From Dirofilaria immitis (taxonomy: Eukaryota > Nematoda > Chromadorea > Rhabditida > Onchocercidae): a stretch of 64,000 nt of DNA. Shown in pieces: positions 11,644 through 25,290 of the stretch (positions are counted from its first letter, which is position 1; each line of letters begins with the position of its first letter). The stretch is taken from assembly GCA_024305405.1 (NCBI GenBank), contig JAKNDB010000104.1:682001-746000 (forward strand), read 5' to 3'. The translations under genes and the position numbers were made by a program. The notes beneath the pieces were generated by a model. The model made no database searches, was not told where the DNA came from, and saw only the letters and a list, made by a program, of their open reading frames with translations.

Positions 11644-14600
11644 CTAAAAACAAAATTAACAAGTACGGTGGCTCGATCCTCGTTTAATTCATTATTTTAT
11701 TTTCGAAATGAAGGATAAAAATTGAAGTTAAATGTTTTCCAATTTGACCAAGTGATTGATTGATCAAATCAAATTTATTTTACTGAATTTATTATGAGAA
11801 AAAAACTGTAGTATCCAAATTGCTATCAAATATTTCGAGAATGAAAATGTAATATTTCATCGATCGGTCCGCACTATCATCTAAGTTTACCAATTTCTTG
11901 GTAATGATCGAATCGAAAAGAGCAGAAAAAGTATTGAAATGTGAAATGAGATGAAGACAAAAAAAAAAAGGAAAGAGATGTGAAGGAATACGATAGCACC
12001 AATGAAATATTTTTCACTGTCTATCAGATGTCTCTTCGCATTATTATCAAAATTATCAATTCATTATCGGATACCTGCAACTTTTCGTATTCATTATTGA
12101 TACCACAACTTTCTACAATAACAAATATTATCAGCAAGTCAATGAAAGTTGCGGCTCAATTCAAAAAACAAATGATTAGCAGCAAATTTGTTCATTTGAC
12201 AGCTGTCCATTGGAACGGCGGAATTGACAATGACATAAAAGAATTTTGCGCATATATGGGAAAGAAAAGTCGGCGATGATTTTACGTGAGATACGTTCAA
12301 TTGCGCCATCATATAAAACCTATTGTTAAGCAGCATATAATAAGCTCTTCAAGTAATCTTACTACTTATCCCATGTAATGGTACATATTATCGGTATAGT
12401 TCAAAGGGCATCAATATAATTTCGTCCTGTATTCTAATTCCCATTAGCAATGATAATCTTTCATCAAAAATCAACTGCAAAAAATCTTAACATCCATCTG
12501 TTCGTCGAATATTCAACGTTCAACAGATTAAGATAAAACTTGTAAACTGTTATTATCATATTTGTTAGAATATAGGACTGAATGTAATCCAAGCGAAAAA
12601 TATTTTATTCATATTTCATCTTGAAATCTTTTTTAAATAAAATATTTGATAGTATGCAAATTTTCGTATTTCTTGAATTTATTACACATTTTTTACTAAT
12701 TGAATTAATGAAGATTCTTGAATTTGATCCTTGAATTTGATATGAATTCTTTTCGAGAAGTTATAGGAAAAAGTAGACAGCTAAATTGGCAGAAACAAAC
12801 TATTAATAGCTCTCCTTAAAAATAGCAAAAATAATTTCTGATTCAAAAGTTGAGGAAATTGGATAAATAGATATGAATGATTAACTAAGATAGTTAGATT
12901 TATTATAAATGGAAGATGAAAATACAAAGATTATAGAGGAATATTTTCAAGCAATTGATATTGCAGGATAAGATAAAAATGATAAATATTCGAAAACATC
13001 GAAAACTGCTTTAGTCAGACTTATAATATTTAATTTTCGAATGATTTTATATACGTAAATTTTAGTTAGACAAATAATCAGCGGACCGATCATTGAATCA
13101 AATCAAAATGGCCATTTTTCAATTCAATTCCTTCGGAATGCTGAAATATGGAACCAGTTTATTGACAAATAAAAATATGATTGAATGAAAGATGATACCT
13201 GATGTGACATCTAGTCCTTAGATATCCATGCAAATTGCATAAAATATTTCATCCATCATCATTCAAATGTTAAAATTATTGTTCGACTTATACCGTACCT
13301 TTTCATGTTTATTATGATACTTACCAGCATTTGTATTTATTTGACAAATAATATTCTAATAGAAAAGAACGGCACATATATTAAACATATCTTCAAACAA
13401 ATTTAGGCAATTTAGGTATTTCAAAGTTTCTGAGTTTCTATGGTTTTGAAGATTTAAGAAGAAAATTATTATAGATTCTGAGATTTTTTCAGGAATTATA
13501 ATTTTTAATATATATACTAAAATTTATTAGGAATTGAAAAAAATCAATCACAAAATTTAGTTCTGAATCCATCTTCTGATAACAGATATCATAGGAATGA
13601 AAAAGTGTAAAATATCAACAATAAGTTAGAATCCTAGAAATATTTATAGAAGATATGATTAATATTCTAAATATATGATCTGCCTGGTTCTGCTCCTAAT
13701 TTCTCATTTCTATTTCAAATAATTGATAACAAAAAATTTGAAAGACGAAAAATCGATTAAAATTGATTAAATTAATTTTTAATTATTAATCATTGAATAA
13801 TATTTGAAAGCAATTAATTATTTTCATCGTATAAATTAATTATGGCCAATTTTAATAGGAAATGTAGAATTTATTAAGTGATAATATACAACCATAGAGA
13901 TGATTTATGATGCCTTAAAGATCTGATATATCAAAAACAAATAATTTTTAATTCAGTGATATTTTTTAAAACATTGAATGCAATTTTGACAATTGAATAA
14001 AAGCAGTATATGATATTTTAATAGAAATGATAATTTATATTGTGCGAAATGATAATTTAATCTTAAAATTTAATAATAATCAATAACTACCAGTGGTATG
14101 AAAACTTTTTTTCATTAAATTTTAAAGCTAATTTTTAATCAATTTTGATAAAAATTCGCATACATATATCAAATCTCTTCTTTTCCTATTTAAATATTTT
14201 CGAAATATTGGAAAATTTCTCGCATCAAACCCTTTAATCTAATATTTTCGCTGTATGTTGCATTGATATTAATCTATTTGATGAATATCTTCTCTAATTT
14301 CTTGCATAAAAGCGAAGTATATATCTAGATAATATTATATGTTTGTTAAAGATATTTCCATTTCCATTTCCATTTGAATATTTGTAATAAATTAGGAAAT
14401 TTTGGATGAGAAATTTTTAAACATTTTGAATTATAAATGTATCAATGATCTTTTGTTATAAATTATAAATGATTATAATCATCAGAAAATTTAAATTATA
14501 TTTTGCACTAAAATTATGATAATGGATTAGCTAATTCAAGTATTTATCAACTTAATATAAATATCCAATGGTTATAGTAATAAGAGCAAAATTTGAGAAA

Positions 14601-17600
14601 ATATTGATAAGATAAACGTTAGAGAACAATGATAACAATATTAATCGATTTAGGAACAACTAATGATGTTGTAATCAAAGAACTGATAGTGATTTTCTGA
14701 TTCCTTTTGTAAGAAATCATTCGTCGATGATCCGTTACGATGCAATGATATCAGTGGTGACAAAATTACGACATTTATCTTATCATATATTATGATACTT
14801 TTAAAAATACTATTTAAGTAGTAGTCCGTGAAATATTTCGAATCATAAATTTGCTAATTTATTAAACCGAAGAGTTTTCTCAAGGATGTAAGAACTGATA
14901 AAGTAATATTTATATATTCGGCTGAAGATGAATAGTGAAAAGAATGAAAATACGGAAGGTAATTTAGAGAAAAATTATTATTAATAATATTTCATTTAGA
15001 ATATCAAGTGATTAATTTAACTTAACTATTCTTGAATCTTAGTACTGAATTCAAGAATAATTAGAAACAAAAAACTAATATTAAAAACTACTGGAGTAAC
15101 TCTCATTAATCTATTTGTTTGATTATCAATGCCATTACATCTTATGATATTATTGCTAGTACTATCATATCACTGTTAATATTATATTGCCAGCTGATTG
15201 TATACTAAGATAAGAACTAATATCAAAGATCATTAACTGTTATTCGCAAAAATAACTATGACAGTTCAATTCTCGTTTTATTTGTAGGAGTGTGCAATAT
15301 TTTTAATCATTACATACTATCCAGTTTTTTTCCATTTCAGTTCAATACCATTCAATATTCGAACTGTCACATCAAACTGATCAACAATTTAATCAAAAAC
15401 CCAAGAAGATGTTGCTCTTTTAAAATATTAAAACATTCGGCTCGGCCATCTAATTTTTCTTACAAATTTTGATAATTAAAAGCTAAATTAAATATTTTTT
15501 GAATGATTTTGAAAACGCTCAAGTAAAAGTATGTTGTCTGAAATTAAATAATAACTGGAAATTAAAATTGAAATTAAAAATTATTTTTAATGTACATTTT
15601 TTTGAGACAATAGAAAGAAAAAGAATTACTTATAATTTAATGCAATACAATAATATATTTCATTTATTTCAGTTTCAATTTAATTTATAATATTTATATT
15701 AAATCTCATATTCATACTCAATTATTAATATATCGAATTTTGATTTTAAATCCATTCAATTTTTCAATATAATGGAAAAAGAGGAAAGAAGTTACAAATG
15801 TGAATTGGTACAATTTTGTCTTTAAATTTAGATATATGATTACTAATGTTTTGAGAAAAATTTTATGATTTAAATATATAGAAATTAAATTAAAATTAGA
15901 ATAAATACGCATGTTGCTATATAGAGCTCTTTATATTAATTGAGATATTTCCTCATAAATCACTTCTATTTTCTTTCAATCTTTTCGACAATGGAAAAGT
16001 TTTGGAAAATTTGTTGTCCAATTATAAGATTAATTTTTCAAATCACTTCTTCTAATCATTAGATTTATTTTAATTAAAAGTGTAAATTTTTAGATTTTCT
16101 ACTATCTTCGAAATATAAAAAGAATTAAAAACAAATGCTGATCTATGTGGATTTTAGTTGCTTTATTAGATTAGATCATTACGAGCATGATCAGAAGGCC
16201 TATATTATTAATTTCCTTTTCTTGGCTTATTTTATCCATTGTCTAATTTTCAAATAACTCTACAAATTTGGTTTTTTTGGAAATAAAATGTGTTTAATAT
16301 TTAAATATTCATTTGAAATCTAAAAACTTTGTTTTCTTCCAAAGGCTTCATAACTCACGTTTAGCTATTCCGAAGAAATTGAAGATATTTTAACATAGAA
16401 AATAATATTTATATATGTGCCGCAGTTTCATGTCACGTACTTTACGTATTCATTCACGCAAACTTATATATTTAACATATATATTCACATACTTACATAT
16501 ATTTTCATTTGCTAAAATTTGTCAGTAGATATGTTTAATTTCGTATAAAATTTTATGAATAAAATTTGAAAATTTATATCGAATATGATGACTTTTTCCG
16601 TTTCTGCTTTATTTCCAAAAATGATTTAATACTTAAGTAATTTTTTTACTTGTAATTAAGGTAGAAGATACTATGTTAATATGTTGTCAATTATCTTTAT
16701 AATGTTTATCTTTTATCATCTGAAAGTTATTTTATTATATTAGAAGTATTCATGAAAAGGAAAACTTGCAGAAAAAACGATTTTATTTCCGAATGCATTT
16801 GAATTGCAAAATTAATAAGAAACTTAGAGCATATTTAAATGCTAGTGCTAAATGCATGTTATGTATGCAGGCATGAAATGCAATTGAACTTGCAAAGATT
16901 GACATGCCAAATGAGAAGAATAACGTTAACTATATTGTCTGATTCTTTGATATGAACTGTATAATCTCGAAAAAAAAAACTATTCTGATTCATTTTGAAA
17001 TTCATGGAATTTTAATTTTAATATATCCTTTGTAAATTTAATGCATGTTCAAAATTACTTATTTCAATAGATGCTTGCAAAATGAATTTAGCAATAATTT
17101 AAATTTATCACATTTCATATCATTATTATCAGTAATAACGACAATTCATTGCCTTCAATACATTTTTATGTTCAAAAAATTTTAAAATCATATCAAGTTG
17201 TTATTCATGGATTTCATTTAATATCATATCAAACAAATGAATTTTTCTTAAATTCTATTTAAAATTTAATTGGAAGATATAATGATGCGGTTGACGACAC
17301 AAAGTTGAATTAAAATTCTGATATTTCATATTAGCCTTGGCGTCTAGACAGCTCAAGTGTGATCGAATTTCAGAATTTCATGTAAAATGAATAATAAGAA
17401 TTTAAAATTATTAGTTTCCAACTTGATAGCTTCAAAATTTTTCCAATACATATCTTTCAACGAAAGAAAATGCAAAATTAGAAATCAGATGAAATGGCAA
17501 TATAAAAAGTTGAAATAATTAAGTAGTTGATGAATTAATGGTATTAAGTAAAAAATTTAAGTATTTTTACTATTTTTAAATTTAAAAATCTTGAGCATTT

Positions 17601-18922
17601 AATGCTGAAATTGTTTGCAACATTATTCAATATAGCGCTGAAATTAAACTTCTCTCAATAATCTACGAAATATTTGTAATTAATAAATTATTCAAAGGCT
17701 CTCTTCAATGTTCATTTGACCTTTACCCTATTCATTGCATGCATATTTCTGATATTTTAATTATGTCAAATAAATATCATTTTGATATTTATCAGCCTAC
17801 AATTTAATTTTTAATTTATTCAAATTAAAAATACATTCATGCATATTAAATATGCATATTTGCTTCATCAAAGTGTATCAGATTAGCAAGATCATATAAA
17901 TTACTCGCGTTCTATATACATGGTATATCTTTTAAATGTGATAAGTGATAAGTGAAAATATTTTAATTCTTATCAAATGTAAGGATTACAAATGCGCTTA
18001 AAATTTCAATAAAAACATATCATCCAATTAATATTTCCATCAAACGCCGAATTTCAAAAGACGCGCAAAATTTCATCTCATTTTATTAGATTTTTAGACT
18101 TGGAAAAAGTTTTTTATTCTTTGAAATTTTGATAAAAATTGAAAAAAGCTTATGTTGTTTATTCGAGAATTTCTTGTTTGTCAGTTTTGCTTCCTTTTAC
18201 CTGAACCTTCCTGTCGCGAGAAGGAAATAAAAGGATCTGATCATTATCACAAGTTCATAACATTATAGAATTTCAAAATAATTTGCAATATTGTGTATCC
18301 ATCTATGAAAAAGTTTTAGTAAAACTTATGAGAAATGTCTTACTCAACTCATTCGAGAAATTCTTTAAAAGAAAAGGAAGGAATAAAGGTAAGAAGGATG
18401 TTTACAGTAATCATTTAAAGAAATGTTTTGAGCAAATAATTACAAGAAAAAAAATGATGGATAATATTTAAAGAATAGATAGAAATGGGAAATGATTGTA
18501 TTTTCAATTAAACCTGAATGGAAAATAGCTGCATAATTAAAACAATTTCGAATTTTTTTCGATAAATTAATATTTAAATTTTTAATCGAATATTTTTTGA
18601 GTTTTCTCTTTTAATTTTTCCCAAAAATAAACAAACTAAATGCAATAATATGATTATTTGTTCGAGAATCTAAAATTTCCATTCATCGAAACTCAGTAAC
18701 TCATTCGCATTGACAAAATTAAAATTTTATTTTCTATTATTTCATCCTAAATTCTTGAATCTTAATCTAATTTTAGTTATCATAAATTATATTCATTTGT
18801 CCGATATTAAAATTTGCCAAGAAGACAGTAATAAATAAATAAATGAAAAAACACTTTACATTATAGATTATTATGTCTTTTTTTCTCGATGTAAGAAACG
18901 TAAACAAAACGTAATTAAATTA

Positions 18923-19020
18923 AAGGAAGAATAAAATTGAAATTTAATCTATGCAATATTACATTACATTACTATTCTTTAAGGAAGAATAGAATTGAAA
19001 TTTAATTTATGAAATATTAG
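18923..19020. repeat. Two ~39-bp copies, 58-bp period
   Basis: A segment beginning AAGGAAGAATAAAATTGAAA at 18923 recurs at 18981 with about four substitutions over roughly 39 bases. The intervening 19 bases differ. It is a local duplication with no coding potential. Confidence 0.7.
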
Positions 19021-22000
19021 ATTACTGTTGTTCTTGGCGATGATTTCTATTTACTTTCAAATTTCTATAAAAAAAAAAATCTGATTTTTAGTTTTTACCG
19101 AAAATAACAAAATTTCACTAACTATAATTCAATCAATTTCTGTAGAAGTTTGAAAGCTTGTTTAAAGAATATGATAGAAAATAGTTCAATCAATAGTACC
19201 ATCTTTCTTTTCTGAGTGATACGATTGTGACGTATACTTAAAAATATTATAACGTGTATTAGAATAGTAAATAGCAATAATGTATATCAAAGAGTATATT
19301 CAAATATGATATTATCAAAAATATATTTTGATCAATAATAAGCAAAAAATAATAATAATAATTCATCGATATAAACTCGAGAAGGGTTGCTAAGAGTTTT
19401 AAAACATGATGAGATAAAAGGTATCCTCATATTTAATTTCTCCACTTCCGTGATTTTGCTTTTCCCTTTTTTTGATTTCAATTAAGTAATTTTGGATTAA
19501 GTTTGAAATAGAAAATGAAATAGAATAATTACTAGGAATTAATGTTAATATTTCATTAGCTAGTAATATCGATCATTTCATTTCTTTTATATTTATGAGA
19601 ACTTATTGATAAATATTTGATAGAAGTTTTAAGATAAGAAATAAAATGTCGAAAGGTTAAATGCATAATGATGTTTAATCAATTTTCTAATAATGCAAAT
19701 TTTAGCTCAGTGATAATCATCAAAATTAAAATTAAATATTTTAAGATTTATCGATAACTATCAGATTAGGCAATGAAAAAATTACTTAGAATTGATAACC
19801 GTGAAACTTATTTCATATATCTTCTGATTCACTGTTTATAATTTAATTCATTTTACATTTCACTTATATCATACAAAATTAATACGGTGATATAACTAAA
19901 ATGAGTGGCTTTTAGAAATTCCAATATCGTTATTTTATTTGACAGTTTATTATAAATAAATTTTAATTAATTTATATTTAATTGAATTTGGCAATTAAAC
20001 CTGGCAAAACCTGGCAATTATCTTGAATTTGAAAAGTACATATTTATACTTATCTACTAGAATGTTTTAGAATAATTTTTAGTTGTTTATTTTGAATTGC
20101 TGCAAATTCAGAAATTTGTTATAATCTAATTCTTGAATTATCATTATTTCTAAATTCATAAAACTTTTTTACAACGATTGATTAATTCTTGAGTTATCAT
20201 CATTTTTGAATTCAAAAAATCTTTCCCAATTGATTAATTAATTATTTGATATGCGAATAACTTTTGGAAATTAGGAAAAATAGAAAAATGCTCATGCATT
20301 CCTCCAGCATAATTTCCATGCTGGAAAAATGTTATTCATGCTTAAATTATTTTAAAATTTATCTATTGATAGATTTTTTCCTCATTTCTAAAATTTATTT
20401 TGTTTATACTTTTTAAAAGAATTAGCCATTCACTGATCAAATTAATTTAAGATCAAGGTAAGAATAGAGTTGATATTAATATCCAAAATGATCTAATCAT
20501 AAACATGGCCATCATACTAGCAATTATAAATCTAATCATTTTATCAATCTCTATTAGCTGCTTTATCATTATTTTACGGAATTAGTAATTTTCCCATTTA
20601 TTGCACAATTTTTTGCATTGATTTATTATCTATTGTCGCCAATAATATTATTCTAATTTTCTAATTGTTCTTTTATTTCTCTAATTGCCAAAATTTTATC
20701 ATAATATCATTATTATCAAAATATGATTATTTTACATTCTTTATTTAGCGCATAAATTTTATTTTTATCAATAATTACCTTTATTCCGAGTCTCATGATA
20801 AAAGGTCAAAAAGTCAAAATCATAAAATAAATGTTACATCATTTTTTTGTCTTTTCAAAAATTCGCAGTATAAAAGTAAAAGAAAGCCATTGCTTCAATC
20901 CTTATAGTATAAGTTAAAGTCTCTTTAATCTGTCAATAATTAATACCTTCGCTCTTCTTTTTTAGAAAACTTTATAAAATAAAATGATAGAAAGTTAAAT
21001 AAAATTTTCTTCATTAAGCAAAGTAATTTTTTATCGCTTTTTAAAAGTAATAATTAATCTTTTTCGAAGGATTTGTCAATTTAATGAAAAAAAAATTACA
21101 TTTTTTGATGAGACATTCGTTGTTATTTAATTTTAGTGGAAAATCAATTTAATTCTATCATTTTATGAGAATAGAAGGCATCTAAAAAAAAAAAAAAAAC
21201 TTAACGGATGATTACATTATGTGTGATATCATGCGATTCTTGCATTCATTGGCTAATCATTAGAACAATTTATGATAAATAATTAGAAGAAAAAGCAGTG
21301 AAGTTGTTAAATTGATTTTGAAAACAAAATTTCTAATCATTTTAATATCATAAATTTCTGACTTATGTAATAGAAAAACTTATGTGCGCTTTAAAAATCG
21401 TAATTAAATTCTTTTTAAATTCAAAAATATTATTGTTAAAATCGTCAATTATAACTTTTCTAAAATTTTTGCGTTGAAAATTTAGTAAATGTAAAAATGA
21501 TTGGTTCTTTTATTTTTTTAAATAAAATAACAAATTTATGTTAAAAAATGAGGATGTATTTTAGATTAATTAATATTTAAAATTAAAACAAAACATTGTT
21601 TTTCAATATAAATATAAATTTTCTGGATTTTTAATCTATTCATAATTTTCTTTATTTCAATGTATCATGCATGCTATTTTTGCTTTCTCATTTTTTCAGT
21701 TCGAAACTTCCTCATGCTAAAATAAAAATTTCTTCATAATAACGTGCTTAATTTCATTATGACAAAAATCATTTCATCTATTTAATTTCAGAATTTCAAT
21801 TTCCGGACTGATGAAGTTTAAAATTTCAGATTTCACGTTGACATATATTTCAACAATTTTAACTTTTTCTATTAAAAAAATCCATTAAAACCATTATTGT
21901 TGTTTCTGGCTATCTTCAAGAATTCATTTCCTTTTTCTGTTGACAGTTATAAAAACAAGCCTTTATCATTCTCAAATGTCTCCTTGAAAATTAAACAAAT

Positions 22001-25000
22001 ATTGATGCAAAGAAAATTATAGCCTGAAAGTTGTTATTTAAATGAATCCAAAATAATATCATCTGCTTAAATAATGAACGAATAACTTTCGTATTAAATT
22101 ACAACCAATTCGAAAATTTTAAATACTAAGTTTAAACAGCTAATCATTATTTGGTTATCGAATGATGATAATAGTAATTAGTTAACATTTGACATTATCA
22201 TAGAAGCAAGCTAAATGATTAAAATATCTTTAATAGATTGTTGTAGCAGATTCTTATTTAGCTACGTACGCAAGTTATAAATGCGATGCATTGTATTTCA
22301 ATATGATGCTTCTAGAAGCTAAATAAGCATTTGAAATGGCCGCTAAATTGTCTTCCCATGAATTGGTTTTTAAATGATTTTATTGGGCTTATTTTTCTAA
22401 GACGAAGAAAATGTTTGCAAACAAAACCAACCAATAGCATCCGTATTTTTCATAACATTACTTTATTGCTTTTAGGTCTAATCACTAGGACAATTTTAAA
22501 GTAAAATATTTTAAATAACAAGAATGGCATGTGATGATTAAAAGAAATCGGAAGACTGAAGCTTTCGATACTAACGCTTTCAAAAACATTTTTTCAATGA
22601 GCTTAGTTTTTTCCTTTTATTATTCAGAGATGTATATGGTTTTTATTGCTATCTACACCACATTTAAAGAGCCCAGCTGCTTTCTCAATGTTCTGTTTGT
22701 TTGGCTCTTAAGCTTGTCGCCAAATAGAGAAAAATATATTTAAGCAGACATCAGAATTGTTTTGTTTCTTTTTTTTTTTTTTTTTTTTAAATTGAAATGG
22801 ATATTAAAATGAAGGATTCACTGAAACAGTACAAGCCGATAATGTTTAAGCATTAGCGTCGAATGAATTTACTTTCTGTCAATTTAAAAAGTTTTTCTTA
22901 ATTCATTTCCATTTTAATCGAATGCTGTTTGCTTTTCAGGCTGTAAATTTCTGCTTATAAAAAAAAAAAAAAAAAACTTGGTAGTTAAATGAAGCATATA
23001 ACGTTTTTTGATAGCTGAAAAGTTTAGATTTAATGCTATTCATTTAAGTACATTGATTTCAGCTAAGCATTGCATAAATTTTTATTCCTGTATTTTGTTA
23101 TTAGCAAGAATATATGAAATTTGTAAATTTTATTCCGATCGAATTAAAATGTCATAAATTTGAAATATATGCTAATTGATTGGTTAGCACAAGTAGATAT
23201 TGTTTAATTATTTTTAACTTATTCAATAGGATATAAACCATATGATTTTTTCTTAATTAATTCTTTGAAATTTCATAATTGTCGAGACATAAAATATTCT
23301 AAGCAATTATAAAAGATTAATAGATTGAGAGAAAAAAACTTTATTTTCTAACTAATGGATTATATAAGAAATGAGATATTCCTAAAAAAAAAAAAATTGC
23401 GAACATTTGTAAATCTCGAGACGGACATTTAATTAGTTTGAATAGTTATTAAAGGTGAAATTAAAAATCTAAGCAAACGGAGTATTGTTTTGTTTAGAAT
23501 AATTTAGTATGTGAAAATCTCCTGAATAAATTATAGGCTTGGATTATCTAAAAACTTTTTGAAGTTACTTATTTCTATTGCTTTCTTTTTTCATAAAAAT
23601 TTGTCCATAAAAAGATAATCGAAATGATCGTCGGTACACTTGGAAATTGTTTCATTAGCATATATCCTTTAGCTTCCAGAGTATTTGCTCTTCATATCAT
23701 CGTTTTTATTTTTAAATTCTGATAATTTCCTGTTGGATCATATACGGATATTACGTGAAATCTTAATTTAGATCTATAAATAGGTTTAGAAACTAAGTGA
23801 TAAAACATTAGAATATTTATTTATCTGTCAGAATTATTTTTCATAAATAATTTAACTTAAATTTTCGGAATATTCATCAGTAAAAGATAAAGCGAGAATT
23901 TATCGAAATAATATTTAAAAACATACTGAAACTTAAAAAATGTTATTTTTTGACAAATGTTTTTTCGAATATGAGATAACAAATTTAGGAGATTAGAATT
24001 CCAAACTTTAATAATTTTTATTTCCAATTGTAAAATGAACTTCGTACTGATTTTCAAAATCGCTCTGTGTATAAATGTATTCTGAAAATTCCATTCTGTA
24101 CTTCTAAAGTTATAAAATGTTAACAATGTTCAGTGGTCATAAAATGTCAGGTTCGTAAGAATTAAGCATTTCAAGTCTATTAAGCCTTTAATTCCATGTA
24201 GATAATATTTTCACTTGAAGATTTCGGACATGTGAATCAAATGCAAATATACATTCAGAATCTTCAATCTCATTATTTAAAATTACTAGTTTAGACAAGC
24301 TATGGTCACGAAGCTTACCTGAAGAATCCTTTTTATACAATGATATCGCCAGAAAAAGTGATACCAACATGTTTAAGCGCATAATAGTCATAAATTCTTG
24401 AAGATTACAAAAATTGCTTCTTTTCAAACAACTGTTTCAACAAATGTTTATTATCATAATGTTCATTCGAAATATCATATCTAAAAAAGTTTATGTTCTT
24501 TGCTTATTATGAATTAATAATTTTCATATTACCTGAATTCTATAATTTGCTAGTAATCGATAGCAATATTAAGATATTTTGAAGCAGCTATTTTTAATAA
24601 TGACACTTATTATCAATTATTGTACGAATAAGTAGGCCTAAAGTATCAGAGATTTTTTTTTGTATTTAATAAATTGTTATGTAAGTTTCAAAATTCAATC
24701 GGGCATTTCTATAAATAATTTTAATAGATCGAATTGCCTGTAAATTGCTACAAAGGATTTTTGCTCTGCTTACTATGAATCATTAATTTTATTTATAGAA
24801 ATGTTCAAGCTTTTAACCTTCTATATTCTATAATTACAAAAATTCTTTCATGATAACTCATAGCTATTAAATACTGAATAGTTAATATTCGCTTAATAAT
24901 TATTTGAAATATAGTCGAGAAAAATAAAATGATATATTAGTGCAAAAATTGTATAGATGTGAAAGAATATTGCCTCATTAATTCTTATTTCCATTTCAAA

Positions 25001-25040
25001 TTTAAAATTTGTTCAATCAAGACGAATTGAATACCCAACG

Positions 25041-25290
25041 ATTGTATTAAAGGTACATTTCGTCTAGGAAATAAATTGTTTTTCAAATCTTTGGTTGAGT
25101 ATATATGATAAGAATAATTTATCAATTACATGCTATTATCATCATCATCAACCACTGTATTAAAAGTACATTCCGCTTGGGAAATAAATTCTTCGTCAAA
25201 TCTTTAGATGAATATATGATAAGAATAATTTATCGTTGATGAATAATCTTATTAAATTCTATCATCATCATTATTATCATCATCAGTTAA
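25041..25290. repeat. Tandem duplication of ~110 bp ending in ATC repeats
   Basis: Copy 1 (25041-25150) and copy 2 (from about 25154) share TGTATTAAA-GTACATT, GAAATAAATT, TCAAATCTTT and ATATGATAAGAATAATTTATC in the same order with scattered substitutions. Each copy ends in an (ATC)n tract, which suggests slippage at the microsatellite seeded the duplication. Confidence 0.75.
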
